Assembly (NCBI RefSeq): GCF_001598695.1
Contig: NZ_BCZK01000007.1
Coordinates: forward strand, 229,428 to 293,427
Source of the DNA: Klebsiella oxytoca NBRC 105695
GTDB taxonomy: Bacteria > Pseudomonadota > Gammaproteobacteria > Enterobacterales > Enterobacteriaceae
Direction of reading: 5' to 3'
Length of the DNA: 64,000 nucleotides
Below the pieces are notes generated by a model. It did no database searches and was not told where the DNA came from. It worked only from the letters and a program-made list of their open reading frames with translations. This document shows positions 32,839 to 42,384 of this stretch, in pieces. The first letter of the stretch is position 1; each line of letters begins with the position of its first letter. Made by a program: the position numbers and the translations under genes.

Positions 32839-34176
32839 TTAATGCGCTTTGCGCGGCGTTTTATCGGTGGTCATGAGCTGCAATAACATCCCCAGCAGCG
32901 CGCATCCCGCCATGGTAAAGAAGGCGTAGATATAACCCGCCGGATTTTCCCATCCCCCACCGAACTGGATGAGCCAGCCCATAAGCAATGGCGAAATGCC
33001 GCCGCCGATAAACATCGCCGTGGTGATAATGCCGTTGGCGGTAGAGGTGGCGCGTTCTTCGGCGGAGTCCGAAGCCATTGCGTAGTAAATAGGCCACACG
33101 GCGTTGGCCACCAGGCCAAAAAATAGCTGAATGGCGATAAGACGCGGCATATTGGTGGCGAAATAGAACAGCGCAATGCCGATACTCATCCACAGACCGC
33201 AGACGATCAGAGTACGTTTACGGCCAAAGCTATCGGACAGCCAGGGCCAAATTATCTGGCCCAGGGTACCGGTAAGCGTGAAGATAATACTTAGCCCGGC
33301 GGATGCTGCCAGCGACAGGCCGGAGACGTGATAAAGATACGGCGGCAGCACAACGTTAATGCCCATATAGACAATTTGCGTCAGCAGGGTATTGCCCGCC
33401 GTTAGCGAAATATTGCGGTTGCGCAGGGTGCGTAAAAAGGTCTTCATCCCTTCGCCTTTGGCAACATGGCTGCTTTCCTGGGTCGCCGGGCGCGTCATCC
33501 CCTGGCTATCGATATGCTGATAAAGCGTGTTGATGCGATCGGCGGTGGAATATTTCGCCCAGAAAATCATCAGCGGGATGGCGACGATCAGCGCCAGCAG
33601 GAAGCAGTAGCGCCAGCTGCCTTCGCCAAATGCGGAAAGCACCAGACTTGCCACCACGCCGCTCAGCAGCGCGCCAATCGGATAGCCGGTATGATGCACC
33701 CCCAGCGCGAAGCCGCGTTTCTCTTTCGGCCACCACTCTGCGGTGTTGCTGACGCCGACGGGCTCGCCCCAGCCGGCCCCGAGGTTGACGCCAACGCGCA
33801 GCAGCACAAAGACCGTCAGCCCGTGGCTGATCGCTTTAATACCGGAAAGAAAAGAGAGGGCGGTATAGCCCAGCACCAGCGGTACCTGAAAGCGCGCTCG
33901 TTTCCAGCCTGAACCGTAGCGATCGCTCCAGATGGAGCCGGGGATATCCAGCACCGCGAGGGCAACCATAATCAGGGCGACGACGTTGCCCCACTGTTCC
34001 GGCGAGAGCGAAAACTCTTTAGAGATGACCGGGCCAAGGCGCAGGATCATCTCGCGATCGTAGGCGTTAAGCACCCAGATTAGCCAGCAAACCAGCAGCG
34101 AAACCCAGGAGAAACGATGTATCAGCCGCTTTTTTCCACCTTGTTCGCCGGCAGGTGTGTGATTGATTGTTGTCAT
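32839..34176 (-). CDS. MFS transporter, organic-anion symporter type
   Basis: A 445-residue, 12-helix carrier. It shows an MFS signature loop DIPGSIWSDRYGSGWKRAR between helices 2 and 3, a second at LSDSFGRKRTL, and the anion-family segment GEPVGVSNTAEWWPKEKRGFALG. Its closest look is to sugar-acid or carboxylate importers, which suits the glycerate kinase next door. The ATG at 34176 is chosen; GGAG is 11 bases before it. A second MFS gene lies three genes upstream at 35178, so the run encodes two different carriers. Confidence 0.8.
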   Translation of the reverse strand: MTTINHTPAGEQGGKKRLIHRFSWVSLLVCWLIWVLNAYDREMILRLGPVISKEFSLSPEQWGNVVALIMVALAVLDIPGSIWSDRYGSGWKRARFQVPLVLGYTALSFLSGIKAISHGLTVFVLLRVGVNLGAGWGEPVGVSNTAEWWPKEKRGFALGVHHTGYPIGALLSGVVASLVLSAFGEGSWRYCFLLALIVAIPLMIFWAKYSTADRINTLYQHIDSQGMTRPATQESSHVAKGEGMKTFLRTLRNRNISLTAGNTLLTQIVYMGINVVLPPYLYHVSGLSLAASAGLSIIFTLTGTLGQIIWPWLSDSFGRKRTLIVCGLWMSIGIALFYFATNMPRLIAIQLFFGLVANAVWPIYYAMASDSAEERATSTANGIITTAMFIGGGISPLLMGWLIQFGGGWENPAGYIYAFFTMAGCALLGMLLQLMTTDKTPRKAH

Positions 34177-34285
34177 AGTCGTGTTTACTCCGCGGCGTCG
34201 CGACAGCATGATGCGCGCCGCCTGGTGTCAGGGTCAGAGTCAGTTCGCCGGGTATTATTGTTATCGCGGCGAGCCGGAGGTTCGC

Positions 34286-35164
34286 TTAGCCGGCAAAACG
34301 CCGTTCCGCTACGCCGGTCACGCCCAGGTCGTACAGGGCGAACAGGCTGCCGCGCAGCTGATTATCTTCCGGGAAGCGCGGGAGGGGCGGCTGCGCCATT
34401 GAGGTGACGTACAGCACGTCAAGGTTTTCGCCGCCGAACATAACGCTGGTCACTTTTTTCACCGGCATCTCAATGATGCGATCGACCTTGCCCTCCGGCG
34501 TGTAGCGCACCAGCTTGCCCGCGTAGACCAGCGCGTTCCACAGATAGCCTTCGCTGTCCACGGTGGCGCCATCCGCCGCGCCGCCTTCGCTGCTATCGAC
34601 ACGGCAAAAGACTCGTTCTCCGGAGAGATCGCCGGTCGCGGTGTTGTAGTCCCAGGCGCAGATTTCGCCCGTCCAGGTATCGGCAAAATAGAACGTCTCG
34701 CCGGAGGGGCTCCAGCAGGGGGCGTTAGAGACGATGATATTTTTCTTCAGCACGTGTAGTGACAGATCGGCGTCCAGGCGATATAGCGCGCCGCTCGGCT
34801 CCTCTTCACGCATATCCATCGATCCGAACAGAAAACGTCCCTGACGATCGACTTTGCCGTCGTTGAGCCGGTTAAAGGGCCGGTCCGCTTCCGGATGGTG
34901 CAGCAGCGTCAGCTCGCCGCTGGCGAAGTCGAGCAGATGTACGCCATTCTGTAGCGCCACCACCGCGCCTTCGCCGTTCTGGCGCAGGGCGAACGAGCCA
35001 ATTTTCTGCCGCACGTCCCAGCTCTTAATCGCGCCGCCCTGCGCGTTACAGGCGAACAGGCGCCCGTCGAGGCTGTCCACCCACCAAAGACGCTGCTGTT
35101 CGACATCCCAGACCGGGCTTTCGCCGAGTCGAGTTTTTAAATCCAGTAAGACTTCGATGCGCAT
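34286..35164 (-). CDS. SMP-30/gluconolaconase-family lactonase
   Basis: A 292-residue six-bladed propeller enzyme. The metal ligands of SMP-30 are all there: Glu15 (LGESPVWD), Asn147 (VSNAPCWSP) and Asp198 (AADGATVDSEG), as are the substrate residues Arg99 and Asn101 (FNRLNDGK). It should hydrolyse a sugar lactone or other lactone to the hydroxy acid in a divalent-metal-dependent way. It lies 13 bases after an MFS carrier gene, so lactone uptake and opening are probably coexpressed. No signal peptide is seen, so it is cytoplasmic. Confidence 0.9.
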   Translation of the reverse strand: MRIEVLLDLKTRLGESPVWDVEQQRLWWVDSLDGRLFACNAQGGAIKSWDVRQKIGSFALRQNGEGAVVALQNGVHLLDFASGELTLLHHPEADRPFNRLNDGKVDRQGRFLFGSMDMREEEPSGALYRLDADLSLHVLKKNIIVSNAPCWSPSGETFYFADTWTGEICAWDYNTATGDLSGERVFCRVDSSEGGAADGATVDSEGYLWNALVYAGKLVRYTPEGKVDRIIEMPVKKVTSVMFGGENLDVLYVTSMAQPPLPRFPEDNQLRGSLFALYDLGVTGVAERRFAG

Positions 35165-35177
35165 AAGGACCTCCTGA

Positions 35178-36515
35178 TTACGCTTTTTCGCCGCCGGCTT
35201 GTTTTGCCGATGCTCTGCCAGGGGATGACGAACTTTTGATGAACAGAGACACCAGCGCGCCGATGATCAGTAGCGCGACGGCGAACCATAAGCCGGACGT
35301 TGCCGCGCCGGTGCGATCCTCAAACGCGCCGAGAATAAACGGCCCGAGAAAGCCCCCGCACAGCCCGAGGCAGTTAAGCAGGCCGAAGCTGCCCGCCAGC
35401 ATATGCCCGCTCATGATCGAGGGGAGCCAGTTAAAAATGATGGATTGCATGGCGAAGAACATGAAGGCGGCCAGCGAGAAGCCAAGCAGCGCCACGCCGT
35501 GGCCGGCAATCGCGCCAATCGCCATGCCGGTCGCCATGACCAGATATCCGGCCATCAGCATGCTGCGCGAACGCTGTTCCGTCCGGGCGAAACGCGGCAG
35601 CAGGATCCCGCCAGCGGCGGCTGCGATCCACGGGATGGCGGTCAGCAGACCGATCTGCAGCGGAGTAAGCTGGCCCCAGCTACCGATGATCCCCGGCAGG
35701 AAATAACTCAGGCCGTAAACCGAAAACTGATGGGTAAAGTAAATCAGCACCAGTAACAAAAACACCCGGGTGGTGAGCGCGGTTTTCAGGGAAAATCGGC
35801 TTGGCGTATGGCGCGTCTCCTCGGCTTCTTTCTCCAGTACCGCGTTGATAGCCTGCACGTCGTCGCTGTCCAGCCAGCGGGCGTCGGCGGGTTTATCCGG
35901 CAGTCTGCGCCAGACGACGAAAGCCAGCGCTATCGCGGGCAGCCCTTCGATAAAGAACATCCACTGCCAGCCGTGCCAGCCGGACATTCCATCAAGGCTT
36001 AATAACAAACCGCCCAGCGGCGCGCCGATAATGTTGGCCAGGCAGACCCCCAGCAGGAACAGACCGGTGGCTTTAGCGCGCTCTTCGCGGCCAAACCAGA
36101 GGGTCAGGTAGTAAATAATGCCCGGATAGAGCCCCGCTTCGGCAGCGCCGAGCAAAAGGCGCATCACGTAAAAGGACGTAGGCCCGGTGACAAACGCCAT
36201 ACCGCAGGAGATGATCCCCCAGGTGATCATGATGCGGGCGATCCAGCGCCGCGCGCCAATCCGGGTTAAAAACAGGTTGCTGGGGATCTCCAGCACCGCG
36301 TAGGTGAGAAAAAACAACCCGGCCCCGAGGCCGAATGCGGTTGCGGAAAGGCCGATATCCACCGACATGGTCGCTTTCGCCATGCCAATATTGGTGCGAT
36401 CAATAAAGCTGATGATGTACGCCACGATAAGCAGCGGCATCAAATGGCGGTAGATCTTTTTATGGGTGCGCTGTAGTGGCGTCCCGTTTACCGCCTTTTC
36501 ATTTATTGCGGACAT
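35178..36515 (-). CDS. MFS transporter, ACS (anion:cation symporter) family
   Basis: A 445-residue carrier with 12 helices. The N-terminus HKKIYRHLMPLLIVAYIISFIDRTNIGMAK is the ACS hallmark seen in glucarate, galactonate and tartrate carriers. The helix 2-3 loop SNLFLTRIGARRWIAR and the GAAEAGLYPGIIYYLTLWF segment of helix 4 support this. Cytoplasmic tails are basic and Ser-rich at the end (SSSSPGRASAK). It heads the transporter-lactonase pair and lies 135 bases after the thiolase gene. Confidence 0.85.
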   Translation of the reverse strand: MSAINEKAVNGTPLQRTHKKIYRHLMPLLIVAYIISFIDRTNIGMAKATMSVDIGLSATAFGLGAGLFFLTYAVLEIPSNLFLTRIGARRWIARIMITWGIISCGMAFVTGPTSFYVMRLLLGAAEAGLYPGIIYYLTLWFGREERAKATGLFLLGVCLANIIGAPLGGLLLSLDGMSGWHGWQWMFFIEGLPAIALAFVVWRRLPDKPADARWLDSDDVQAINAVLEKEAEETRHTPSRFSLKTALTTRVFLLLVLIYFTHQFSVYGLSYFLPGIIGSWGQLTPLQIGLLTAIPWIAAAAGGILLPRFARTEQRSRSMLMAGYLVMATGMAIGAIAGHGVALLGFSLAAFMFFAMQSIIFNWLPSIMSGHMLAGSFGLLNCLGLCGGFLGPFILGAFEDRTGAATSGLWFAVALLIIGALVSLFIKSSSSPGRASAKQAGGEKA

Positions 36516-36619
36516 GGTTATTATTTCCCCGTATTCGTGGTCAGAAGCCTTGCCGGGATCGAGACGATCCCGTTCGTCAGCTCACAGGTTGTCGCCGGGT
36601 GCTGACCCGAACGACGCCC

Positions 36620-36642
36620 GGCCCGAAGCCCCACTTCGGGCC
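36620..36642. repeat. 9-bp hairpin between thiolase and ACS transporter genes
   Basis: GGCCCGAAG / CTTCGGGCC with a 5-base loop lies 8 bases past the thiolase stop. A T-rich run follows on the plus strand only, so for the minus-strand operon it is at most a weak or Rho-assisted stop. It may divide the nine-gene run into two transcripts. Confidence 0.5.
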
Positions 36643-36650
36643 GTCTTTTC

Positions 36651-37841
36651 CTAAGCGCCTTCGCGCTCGAACAGCATAGAAATCCCCTGGCCGCCGCCGA
36701 TGCACATGGTGACCAGACCGGTGCGCGCGCCGCTGCGCGCCATTTCATACATCAGTTTGACCGGCAGGATCGCACCGCTGGCGCCCACCGGGTGGCCGAG
36801 GGCGATCGCGCCGCCGTTGACGTTAACGCGGGCTGGATCGAGACGCAGATCGTTCATCACCGCCAGCGCCTGGGCGGCGAAGGCCTCATTGAGTTCAATT
36901 AAATCGATGGCGTGAACATCCATATTGAGACGGTCCATCAGGCGTCGGGTGGCGGGAGAGGGGCCAAACCCCATAATCTCCGCGCCGCAGCCGGCGACCG
37001 CCCAGCCGCGAATGCGCATGCGCGGAGTTAAGCCGCGCTGTTCCGCCTGCTGGCGGGTCATCATCACCAGCGCGGCCGCGCCGTCGTTAATGCCGGAGGA
37101 GTTGGCCGCCGTCACCACGCCGTCGGCTTTAAATGCCGGACGCAGCGCGGCGAGCTTTTCGCGCGGGGTGTCGCGCGGGTGTTCATCGGTCGCGAACAGG
37201 CGGGTCGCTTTTTTGCCGTCCGGCACCTCAAGGGCCAGAATCTGCTCGCGGAAGCGATCCTCAGCGATCGCCTTCAGCGCCTTCTGCTGGCTCGACCAGG
37301 CGAAATCGTCCATCGCTTCACGGGTAATACCGAAGCGTTGCGCAACGTTTTCCGCCGTGATGCCGTTGTGATAAGGCCCTTCCGGCCAGGTGAGGATGGA
37401 GATCAGTCCATCTTCCAGCTCGCCGTGGCCCATGCGATAGCCATCGCGCGCTTTGCGCAGGTAGTAGGGCAGCTGGGTCATATTTTCTGTTCCGCAGGCG
37501 ACGACCACCTCGGCCTGGCCGCTTTGCAGCTGCATCATGCCGTCCGCCAGGGCCTGAAGTCCGGAGCCGCACTGGCGGTTAACCGAATACGCGGTGCTCT
37601 CCTGCGGGATCCCCGCCCGCAGCTGGCAGATGCGGGCGATAAAACCGCTTTCGGCGATTTGCCCGACGTTGCCGACGATCGTTTCGTCGATATCCTGCGG
37701 CGCAAGTCCGGCGCGGGCGATCGCTTCGCGAATGACCGCTGCTCCGAGGTCATGCTGGTGGGTATGCTTAAGACTGCCGTTAAACGTGCCAATAGCGGTA
37801 CGGACGCCGCTGACAACCACAATATCATTAGCCTGTGTCAT
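36651..37841 (-). CDS. Acetyl-CoA acetyltransferase (beta-ketothiolase)
   Basis: A 396-residue thiolase. Nucleophile Cys91 lies in [11 protein letters not shown], His350 in [15 protein letters not shown], and the second active Cys380 in [21 protein letters not shown] and ELNEAFAAQ are also canonical. It splits acetoacetyl-CoA (or a 3-ketoacyl-CoA) with CoA into acetyl-CoA, or runs in reverse. It is encoded 11 bases behind a 3-ketoacyl-CoA reductase-like gene and two CoA-activating genes, so a degradative role is more likely than polymer synthesis; no polyhydroxyalkanoate synthase is present. Confidence 0.92.
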   Translation of the reverse strand: MTQANDIVVVSGVRTAIGTFNGSLKHTHQHDLGAAVIREAIARAGLAPQDIDETIVGNVGQIAESGFIARICQLRAGIPQESTAYSVNRQCGSGLQALADGMMQLQSGQAEVVVACGTENMTQLPYYLRKARDGYRMGHGELEDGLISILTWPEGPYHNGITAENVAQRFGITREAMDDFAWSSQQKALKAIAEDRFREQILALEVPDGKKATRLFATDEHPRDTPREKLAALRPAFKADGVVTAANSSGINDGAAALVMMTRQQAEQRGLTPRMRIRGWAVAGCGAEIMGFGPSPATRRLMDRLNMDVHAIDLIELNEAFAAQALAVMNDLRLDPARVNVNGGAIALGHPVGASGAILPVKLMYEMARSGARTGLVTMCIGGGQGISMLFEREGA

Positions 37842-37852
37842 CGTTTTTCTCC

Positions 37853-38587
37853 TTACAGCACCATGCCGCCGCCGACGTTAATCACTTCACCGTTGATATA
37901 GCGCGCGCCGTCAGACGCCAGAAACGCCACGCACTCGCCAACGTCTTTCGCCTCCCCGGCGTAGCCCGCAGGGATTTTGTTGATCATGATTTGCCAGACG
38001 TTTTCCGGGACGCCGCGCGTCATATCGGTATCGATAAAGCCCGGGCAGATGGCGTTAACCGTGACGCCTTTTTTCGCCAGTTCGCGGCAGGCGGTTTTGG
38101 TCATTCCCACCACGCCGGCTTTTGACGCCGAATAGTTGGTTTGTCCGACGTTGCCAAGCCAGCTGGCGGAAGCGATATTGATAATGCGGCCCGCGCCGCG
38201 CTCGCGCATGCGGACGGCGGCCTGCTGCATACAGAGAAAAGTGCCCTTCAGATTGACATCGATCACCGTGTCCCAATCCGCTTCGGAGAGTTTGTGCAGC
38301 ATGGCGTCGCGGTTGATTCCGGCGTTATTCACCACAATATCCACCGGGCCAAACGCCTCTTCGGCCTGGGAAAACAGCGCTTCGACCTGCGCTTTTTCAC
38401 CGATATTGCAGCTGATAAACAGCGCCTGTGCGCCCGATTCGCGCAGGGACGCGGCGGCGGCTTCGCCGTGCGCGTCGCGATCGGCGATGATCACTCGCGC
38501 GCCTTCCCGCGCAAGCACCTGAGCAATGCCAAAGCCGATACCGCGCGCGGCGCCGGTAACAATGGCGGTTTTACTGGCAAGTTTCAT
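37853..38587 (-). CDS. 3-ketoacyl/acetoacetyl-CoA reductase-like SDR
   Basis: A 244-residue classical SDR. It has the NAD(P) loop TGAARGIGFGIA (12-23), NNAGIN, catalytic Ser in NIASASWLG, and Tyr-Lys in YSASKAG, ending GEVINVGGGMVL. It is close in pattern to PhaB/FabG enzymes that interconvert 3-hydroxyacyl-CoA and 3-ketoacyl-CoA. The acidic Asp after strand 2 (IIADRDAHG) suggests NAD(H) rather than NADP(H), which fits oxidation of a hydroxyacyl-CoA (inference). It lies 2 bases after the CoA-transferase stop. Confidence 0.87.
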   Translation of the reverse strand: MKLASKTAIVTGAARGIGFGIAQVLAREGARVIIADRDAHGEAAAASLRESGAQALFISCNIGEKAQVEALFSQAEEAFGPVDIVVNNAGINRDAMLHKLSEADWDTVIDVNLKGTFLCMQQAAVRMRERGAGRIINIASASWLGNVGQTNYSASKAGVVGMTKTACRELAKKGVTVNAICPGFIDTDMTRGVPENVWQIMINKIPAGYAGEAKDVGECVAFLASDGARYINGEVINVGGGMVL

Positions 38588-38589
38588 AG

Positions 38590-40191
38590 CTAATTTCCTT
38601 GTGAGTCAGAGGATGTATTCCGGGACAGATGTTCCGCGAGGCCGCAGGGCTGCGGGGTGAACAAGCGACTGTCCATAACCTGAAGATCCGCGGCGATCGC
38701 CGGACGAAAATCCATATGCGCCAGGATGTCGCGCTCAAGATCGATACCGGGGGCGATTTCCGTCAGCACCGGCCCCTCCGGGCGTAGTTCGAAAACCGCC
38801 CGTTCAGTGACGTAATGCATGGTTTGTCCTTTGGCGCGGGCCAGCTCGCCGTTGTAAGAAATCTGATTAACCCCGGCGACGAATTTACGTACCTCGCCTT
38901 CGCGCCGGATATGCAGGGCCCCTTGTTCACAGGCGATCTCCAGCCCTTTGGCGGTAAAAGAGGAGCAGAACACGACGTGGCGGGCATTCTGGGTGATATC
39001 GATAAAACCGCCCGCGCCGGGGCAGGATGCGCCGAGCCGCGTGGCGTTGACGTGGCCGTGCGGGTCCATCTCACCGGCGCCCATAAAGGTGATATCGACC
39101 CCCGCGCCGTTGTAATAAAGCATTTGATCCTGGTGGCTTATCATCGCGCTCAGGTTACGACCAATGCCGAAATCAACGCCGCCCGCCTGCTGCCCGCCGT
39201 AGATCCCTGATTCCACGGTGATGGTGACCTGCTCGCCGAGCCGTTCTTCGTGAATGATGGCGCCAATAACATCGTTGGGAATGCCGGTGCCGAGATTGAT
39301 GACGCAGCCTGGCGTCAGATAGCGGCAGGCAATTCGTCCGATAAGCTTGCGCAGGTCGAGCGGCAGCGGCGCGTTCTGCGCGGCGGGTAGCTGGATATCG
39401 CCGCACAGCGCCGGATCGAAGTCCCAGCTGGAGGTCTGGCGATGATCCGCTTGCGGCTCTTCGCACACCACAATGGCGTCGATCAGGTTGCCGGGAACGG
39501 TGATGCTTTTCGGATGCAGCGAGCCTTTCGCCACGCGATATTTCACCTGCGCCAGCACCTTCGCCCCATAGCGTCTGGCGGCGAGAACCGCGTGCAGAAC
39601 TTCCAGCTTCATCACCTCTTCATCGGTCGTGAGGTTGCCGTCTTCATCAGCATGGGTGCCGCGCACAATGACCACGTCCAGCGGAATGGCCGGGTAGAAC
39701 AGATATTCGTCGCCGCGAAACGTCACGTGCTCGATCAGATCGGACCGTTCGCGGGTGCGGGCGTTCATCCGCCCGCCTTCCATGCGCGGATCGACAAAGG
39801 TACCGAGCCCGACGGGGGAAAGCCGCCCGGTAAGCCCGGCGGCCATCGCGCTATAGAGATGGACGATCTGCCCCTGCGGCAGGCACCAGGCTTCCACTTC
39901 GTTGTTGTTGATCATCGCCATCCAGCGCGGCGCCAGGCCCCAGTGCGAGCCGATAAGCCGCGTCACCATACCCGGATGGGCGAAGTGCTGGATGCCGCGC
40001 TGGCGATCGCTTTGCCCAGCGGCATGCAGCAGCGTCAGGTCGCGCGGTTCGCCCGCGGTCAGAAAGCGCGCTTCGATAGCGCTTAAAATGGACTCCGCCG
40101 CGCCGATAAGCGTCATCCCGACGGTGCAGACGGTGTCGCCGCTGGCGACCCACTGCGCCGCTTGATGGGCGTCGATAAATTTGCTGCTCAC
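38590..40191 (-). CDS. Fused-subunit acyl-CoA:carboxylate CoA-transferase
   Basis: A 533-residue family I CoA-transferase with both subunits in one chain, like E. coli YdiF and propionate CoA-transferase. The alpha half has AAESILSAIEARFL, GLGTFVDPRMEGGRMNART; the beta half has INLGTGIPNDVIGA and the catalytic Glu in TVESGIYGGQQAGG. It moves CoA between short-chain acids such as acetate, acetoacetate or hydroxybutyrate. Its ATG overlaps the stop of the upstream acyl-CoA ligase by 4 bases. Having both a ligase and a transferase gives the cluster two ways to activate acids. Confidence 0.9.
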   Translation of the reverse strand: MSSKFIDAHQAAQWVASGDTVCTVGMTLIGAAESILSAIEARFLTAGEPRDLTLLHAAGQSDRQRGIQHFAHPGMVTRLIGSHWGLAPRWMAMINNNEVEAWCLPQGQIVHLYSAMAAGLTGRLSPVGLGTFVDPRMEGGRMNARTRERSDLIEHVTFRGDEYLFYPAIPLDVVIVRGTHADEDGNLTTDEEVMKLEVLHAVLAARRYGAKVLAQVKYRVAKGSLHPKSITVPGNLIDAIVVCEEPQADHRQTSSWDFDPALCGDIQLPAAQNAPLPLDLRKLIGRIACRYLTPGCVINLGTGIPNDVIGAIIHEERLGEQVTITVESGIYGGQQAGGVDFGIGRNLSAMISHQDQMLYYNGAGVDITFMGAGEMDPHGHVNATRLGASCPGAGGFIDITQNARHVVFCSSFTAKGLEIACEQGALHIRREGEVRKFVAGVNQISYNGELARAKGQTMHYVTERAVFELRPEGPVLTEIAPGIDLERDILAHMDFRPAIAADLQVMDSRLFTPQPCGLAEHLSRNTSSDSQGN

Positions 40192-41744
40192 TTTTTATCC
40201 TCCGTTGATAGCGTGATGATGGATTCCGCGAGGCGCGTTTTGAGCTGCTGTTTGCTCACTTTTCCGTTATGGGTACGCGGTAAAACGCGGGTGAAAATAA
40301 TGCGCGCCGGCAGCTTAAAGCGGGCGATTTTGATCTTTAGCCAGCCGAGGATCTCTTCGCTGGTCAGGTGGTGCTGGCCGTCCGGCACGATAAACGCCAC
40401 CGGCTCTTCGCCATAGACCGGGCTGGGGGTCGGGATCACGGCAACTTCCCGCACTCCCCGATAGGTAGAGAGGATGTTCTCCAGCTCCAGCGAGTAGATC
40501 TTCTCTCCGCCGCGATTGATCATGTCCTTGCTGCGGTCTTTGATGTACAGCCAGCCTTCGTCGTCGAGATAGCCCAGATCGCCGGTACAAAACCAGCCCT
40601 GCGCATCGCAGCTCGGGCGTCGTTCGCTGTGCTGCCAGTACTCGCGGATCACCACATCGCCTTTTAGCCAGATATGCCCGATTTGCCCGGCGGGGAGGGG
40701 CTGCTGGCGATCGTTGCGGATCGTAATGGCGAGGCCGGGGATCGCCTGGCCCGAACTGCCGCATTTATCGCTGCCCCAGACGTCGCCCGGAAAAATCGTC
40801 GCGGGTGAGGTCGTTTCGGTGAGACCGTAGATCGGCTGAATCGCCGTATGCGGAAACAGGGTTTTTAACTCGTTGATCAGTCCGTCGCTCAGGTGGCCCG
40901 CGCCGCAGGCAATCGTGCGTAGCGCGGGAAAATCGCCCGGATGGCTGGCGCTCTGCTCGCGCGCGGCCTGGCACAGTAGGATAAAAATGGTTGGCGAGCC
41001 GTGCAGAAAGGTAATGTTCTTCTCGCGCAGGGTGTTGATCACCTGCGGGGCGTTGAACCGGTGCTGAAGCCAGATGCTCGCGCCGAGGCTAATAAACAGC
41101 GCCAGCAGCGCCGACAGGCCGGTGATGTGATAGATAGGTACCGCCAGAATGGTGCTATCCGCGGCGGTGAGATTCAGTTTTTGCGTATAGGCGTCAATCG
41201 CGCAGAGCAGGTTATTGTGCGTGATAATCGCCCCTTTCGGCTCTCCGGTGGTACCGGAGGTGAACATCATCACCGCCGTATCGTCGCGGTTAACCGGGAC
41301 CGGCTGGCGGGTCAGCGGTTCGGGAAGTGAGAGCGCCTGCCATTCGCTGAGTGAAACCGCGCGCGCGTCGGGGGTGTGTTTCAGCCAGTCCTGTACGGTC
41401 GCATCGAACAGCACGACCCGCGGGGCGATATGGCCCACCAGCTCCTCGCTCTCGGCCTGCTTAAGCTTAGTGCTGAAAGGCACCACTTCGATGCCCAGAC
41501 CAAGCGCGGCAAAAAGGACCTCGCAAAAAGCGGGATGATTCCCCCAGGCCAGCAGGATTCGGTCGCCTTTGCGCAGCGACCAGACCTGGTCAAGCTGCGC
41601 CATCGCTCGCTGTACCCGCAGGTGAAAATCGCGGTACAGATAGCGCCGATCCTCAAACGCCAGCGCCAGGGCATCCGGGCTACGGGCGGCGCTGTGGCTC
41701 AGGGCCTGGTACAGATTCTGGAAGTCGGCGGAGGTGCTGCTCAT
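40188..41744 (-). CDS. AMP-dependent acyl-CoA synthetase/ligase
   Basis: A 518-residue ANL-superfamily enzyme. The ATP loop is MMFTSGTTGEPKGA (near 153-166), the core motif PIYGLTETTSPA (near 310), the hinge GDLGYLDDEGWLYIKDRSKDMINRGGEKIY, and the catalytic C-terminal Lys region RTHNGKVSKQQL. It activates a carboxylic acid to the acyl-CoA through an acyl-adenylate. It is first in the run and so likely activates the imported or lactonase-derived acid. The 240 bases before it contain a TTGT-AACATTGC-ACAA element and probably the operon promoter. Confidence 0.9.
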   Translation of the reverse strand: MSSTSADFQNLYQALSHSAARSPDALALAFEDRRYLYRDFHLRVQRAMAQLDQVWSLRKGDRILLAWGNHPAFCEVLFAALGLGIEVVPFSTKLKQAESEELVGHIAPRVVLFDATVQDWLKHTPDARAVSLSEWQALSLPEPLTRQPVPVNRDDTAVMMFTSGTTGEPKGAIITHNNLLCAIDAYTQKLNLTAADSTILAVPIYHITGLSALLALFISLGASIWLQHRFNAPQVINTLREKNITFLHGSPTIFILLCQAAREQSASHPGDFPALRTIACGAGHLSDGLINELKTLFPHTAIQPIYGLTETTSPATIFPGDVWGSDKCGSSGQAIPGLAITIRNDRQQPLPAGQIGHIWLKGDVVIREYWQHSERRPSCDAQGWFCTGDLGYLDDEGWLYIKDRSKDMINRGGEKIYSLELENILSTYRGVREVAVIPTPSPVYGEEPVAFIVPDGQHHLTSEEILGWLKIKIARFKLPARIIFTRVLPRTHNGKVSKQQLKTRLAESIITLSTEDKK

Positions 41745-41909
41745 TTGTCTCTCCTGATATTACGTATTGACTGGAAGTAGTCTGGGGAAATTCAGGAGAG
41801 GAAATTGCCGAATGGCTCACAATAGAAAATCAACAAAACAGAAGCAATTTTGTAACATTGCACAATAGGCAGGAGAGGCCGGGTGGGGGGGAGAAAATCT
41901 GGAATCAGG

Positions 41910-41969
41910 CAGGCTTTTGTAAAGCCTGAGGAAGCCCGCTTTTAGACCCGTATTAACCGGGCCTAAAAG
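41910..41969 (-). terminator. Paired hairpins at the end of the VOC-protein operon
   Basis: Two stems lie past the VOC stop on the minus strand. CTTTTAG-x-CCCG pairs with CGGG-x-CTAAAAG at 41939-41969, and CAGGCTTT / AAAGCCTG at 41910-41928 has a 3-base loop. Both lack a long U-run; together they probably end the sugar operon. Confidence 0.5.
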
Positions 41970-41993
41970 GGAGAAGGGGATCAGGCCGGCCGC

Positions 41994-42383
41994 TTAGCGC
42001 TTAAAGGCATCGAACTCGAGCCGTTCGCCATCGGGGCCGCGAATAAGCAGGAAGCGCACGTTGTCTTCTTCTATCGGCCCTTCATCGAGCGGATAACCGA
42101 GCGCCGCCAGCCGCTGCTGCACCGCATCCAGGTCGCGGACTTCCAGCGCCAGATGATCGATACCGCAGCGAGGAGCGTCAAAGGGCGTTCCTGCGGGAAG
42201 CTGATACAGCTCGAGGACGGCGCCCGCCATTTCCAGGAACGCGACTTCAATAGTGCCCTGCGGCGACGGCTTGCTAAACCGCTGCTGGCGCTGAAAGCCC
42301 AGCGGTTCATAGAAGGCAAGCGAACGCGTTAAGTCACTGACCTGATAGCCAATATGAGCAATTGTGTTGATAAGTTCGCGCAT
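41994..42383 (-). CDS. VOC (glyoxalase/bleomycin-resistance) family protein
   Basis: A 129-residue protein with two beta-alpha-beta-beta-beta units. It begins INTIAHIGYQVSDLTRSLAFYEPLGF and has the second-half CGIDHLALEVRDLDAVQQRL and a closing GPDGERLEFDAF. Metal-ligand positions His (AHIGYQV), Glu (AVLELYQ), His (DHLAL) and Glu (RLEFDAF) are plausible. It could be an epimerase, lyase or isomerase; VOC members occur in several sugar pathways. The ATG at 42383 follows the permease stop by 1 base with GGGGG upstream; longer frames would run into the permease gene. Confidence 0.82.
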   Translation of the reverse strand: MRELINTIAHIGYQVSDLTRSLAFYEPLGFQRQQRFSKPSPQGTIEVAFLEMAGAVLELYQLPAGTPFDAPRCGIDHLALEVRDLDAVQQRLAALGYPLDEGPIEEDNVRFLLIRGPDGERLEFDAFKR

Positions 42384-42384
42384 G

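Noticed and set aside
36651..38587. Polyhydroxybutyrate synthesis (phaA-phaB-like pair)
   Set aside because: Thiolase plus reductase alone would fit, but there is no polymer synthase and the neighbours are CoA-activating and transport genes, so breakdown is more likely.
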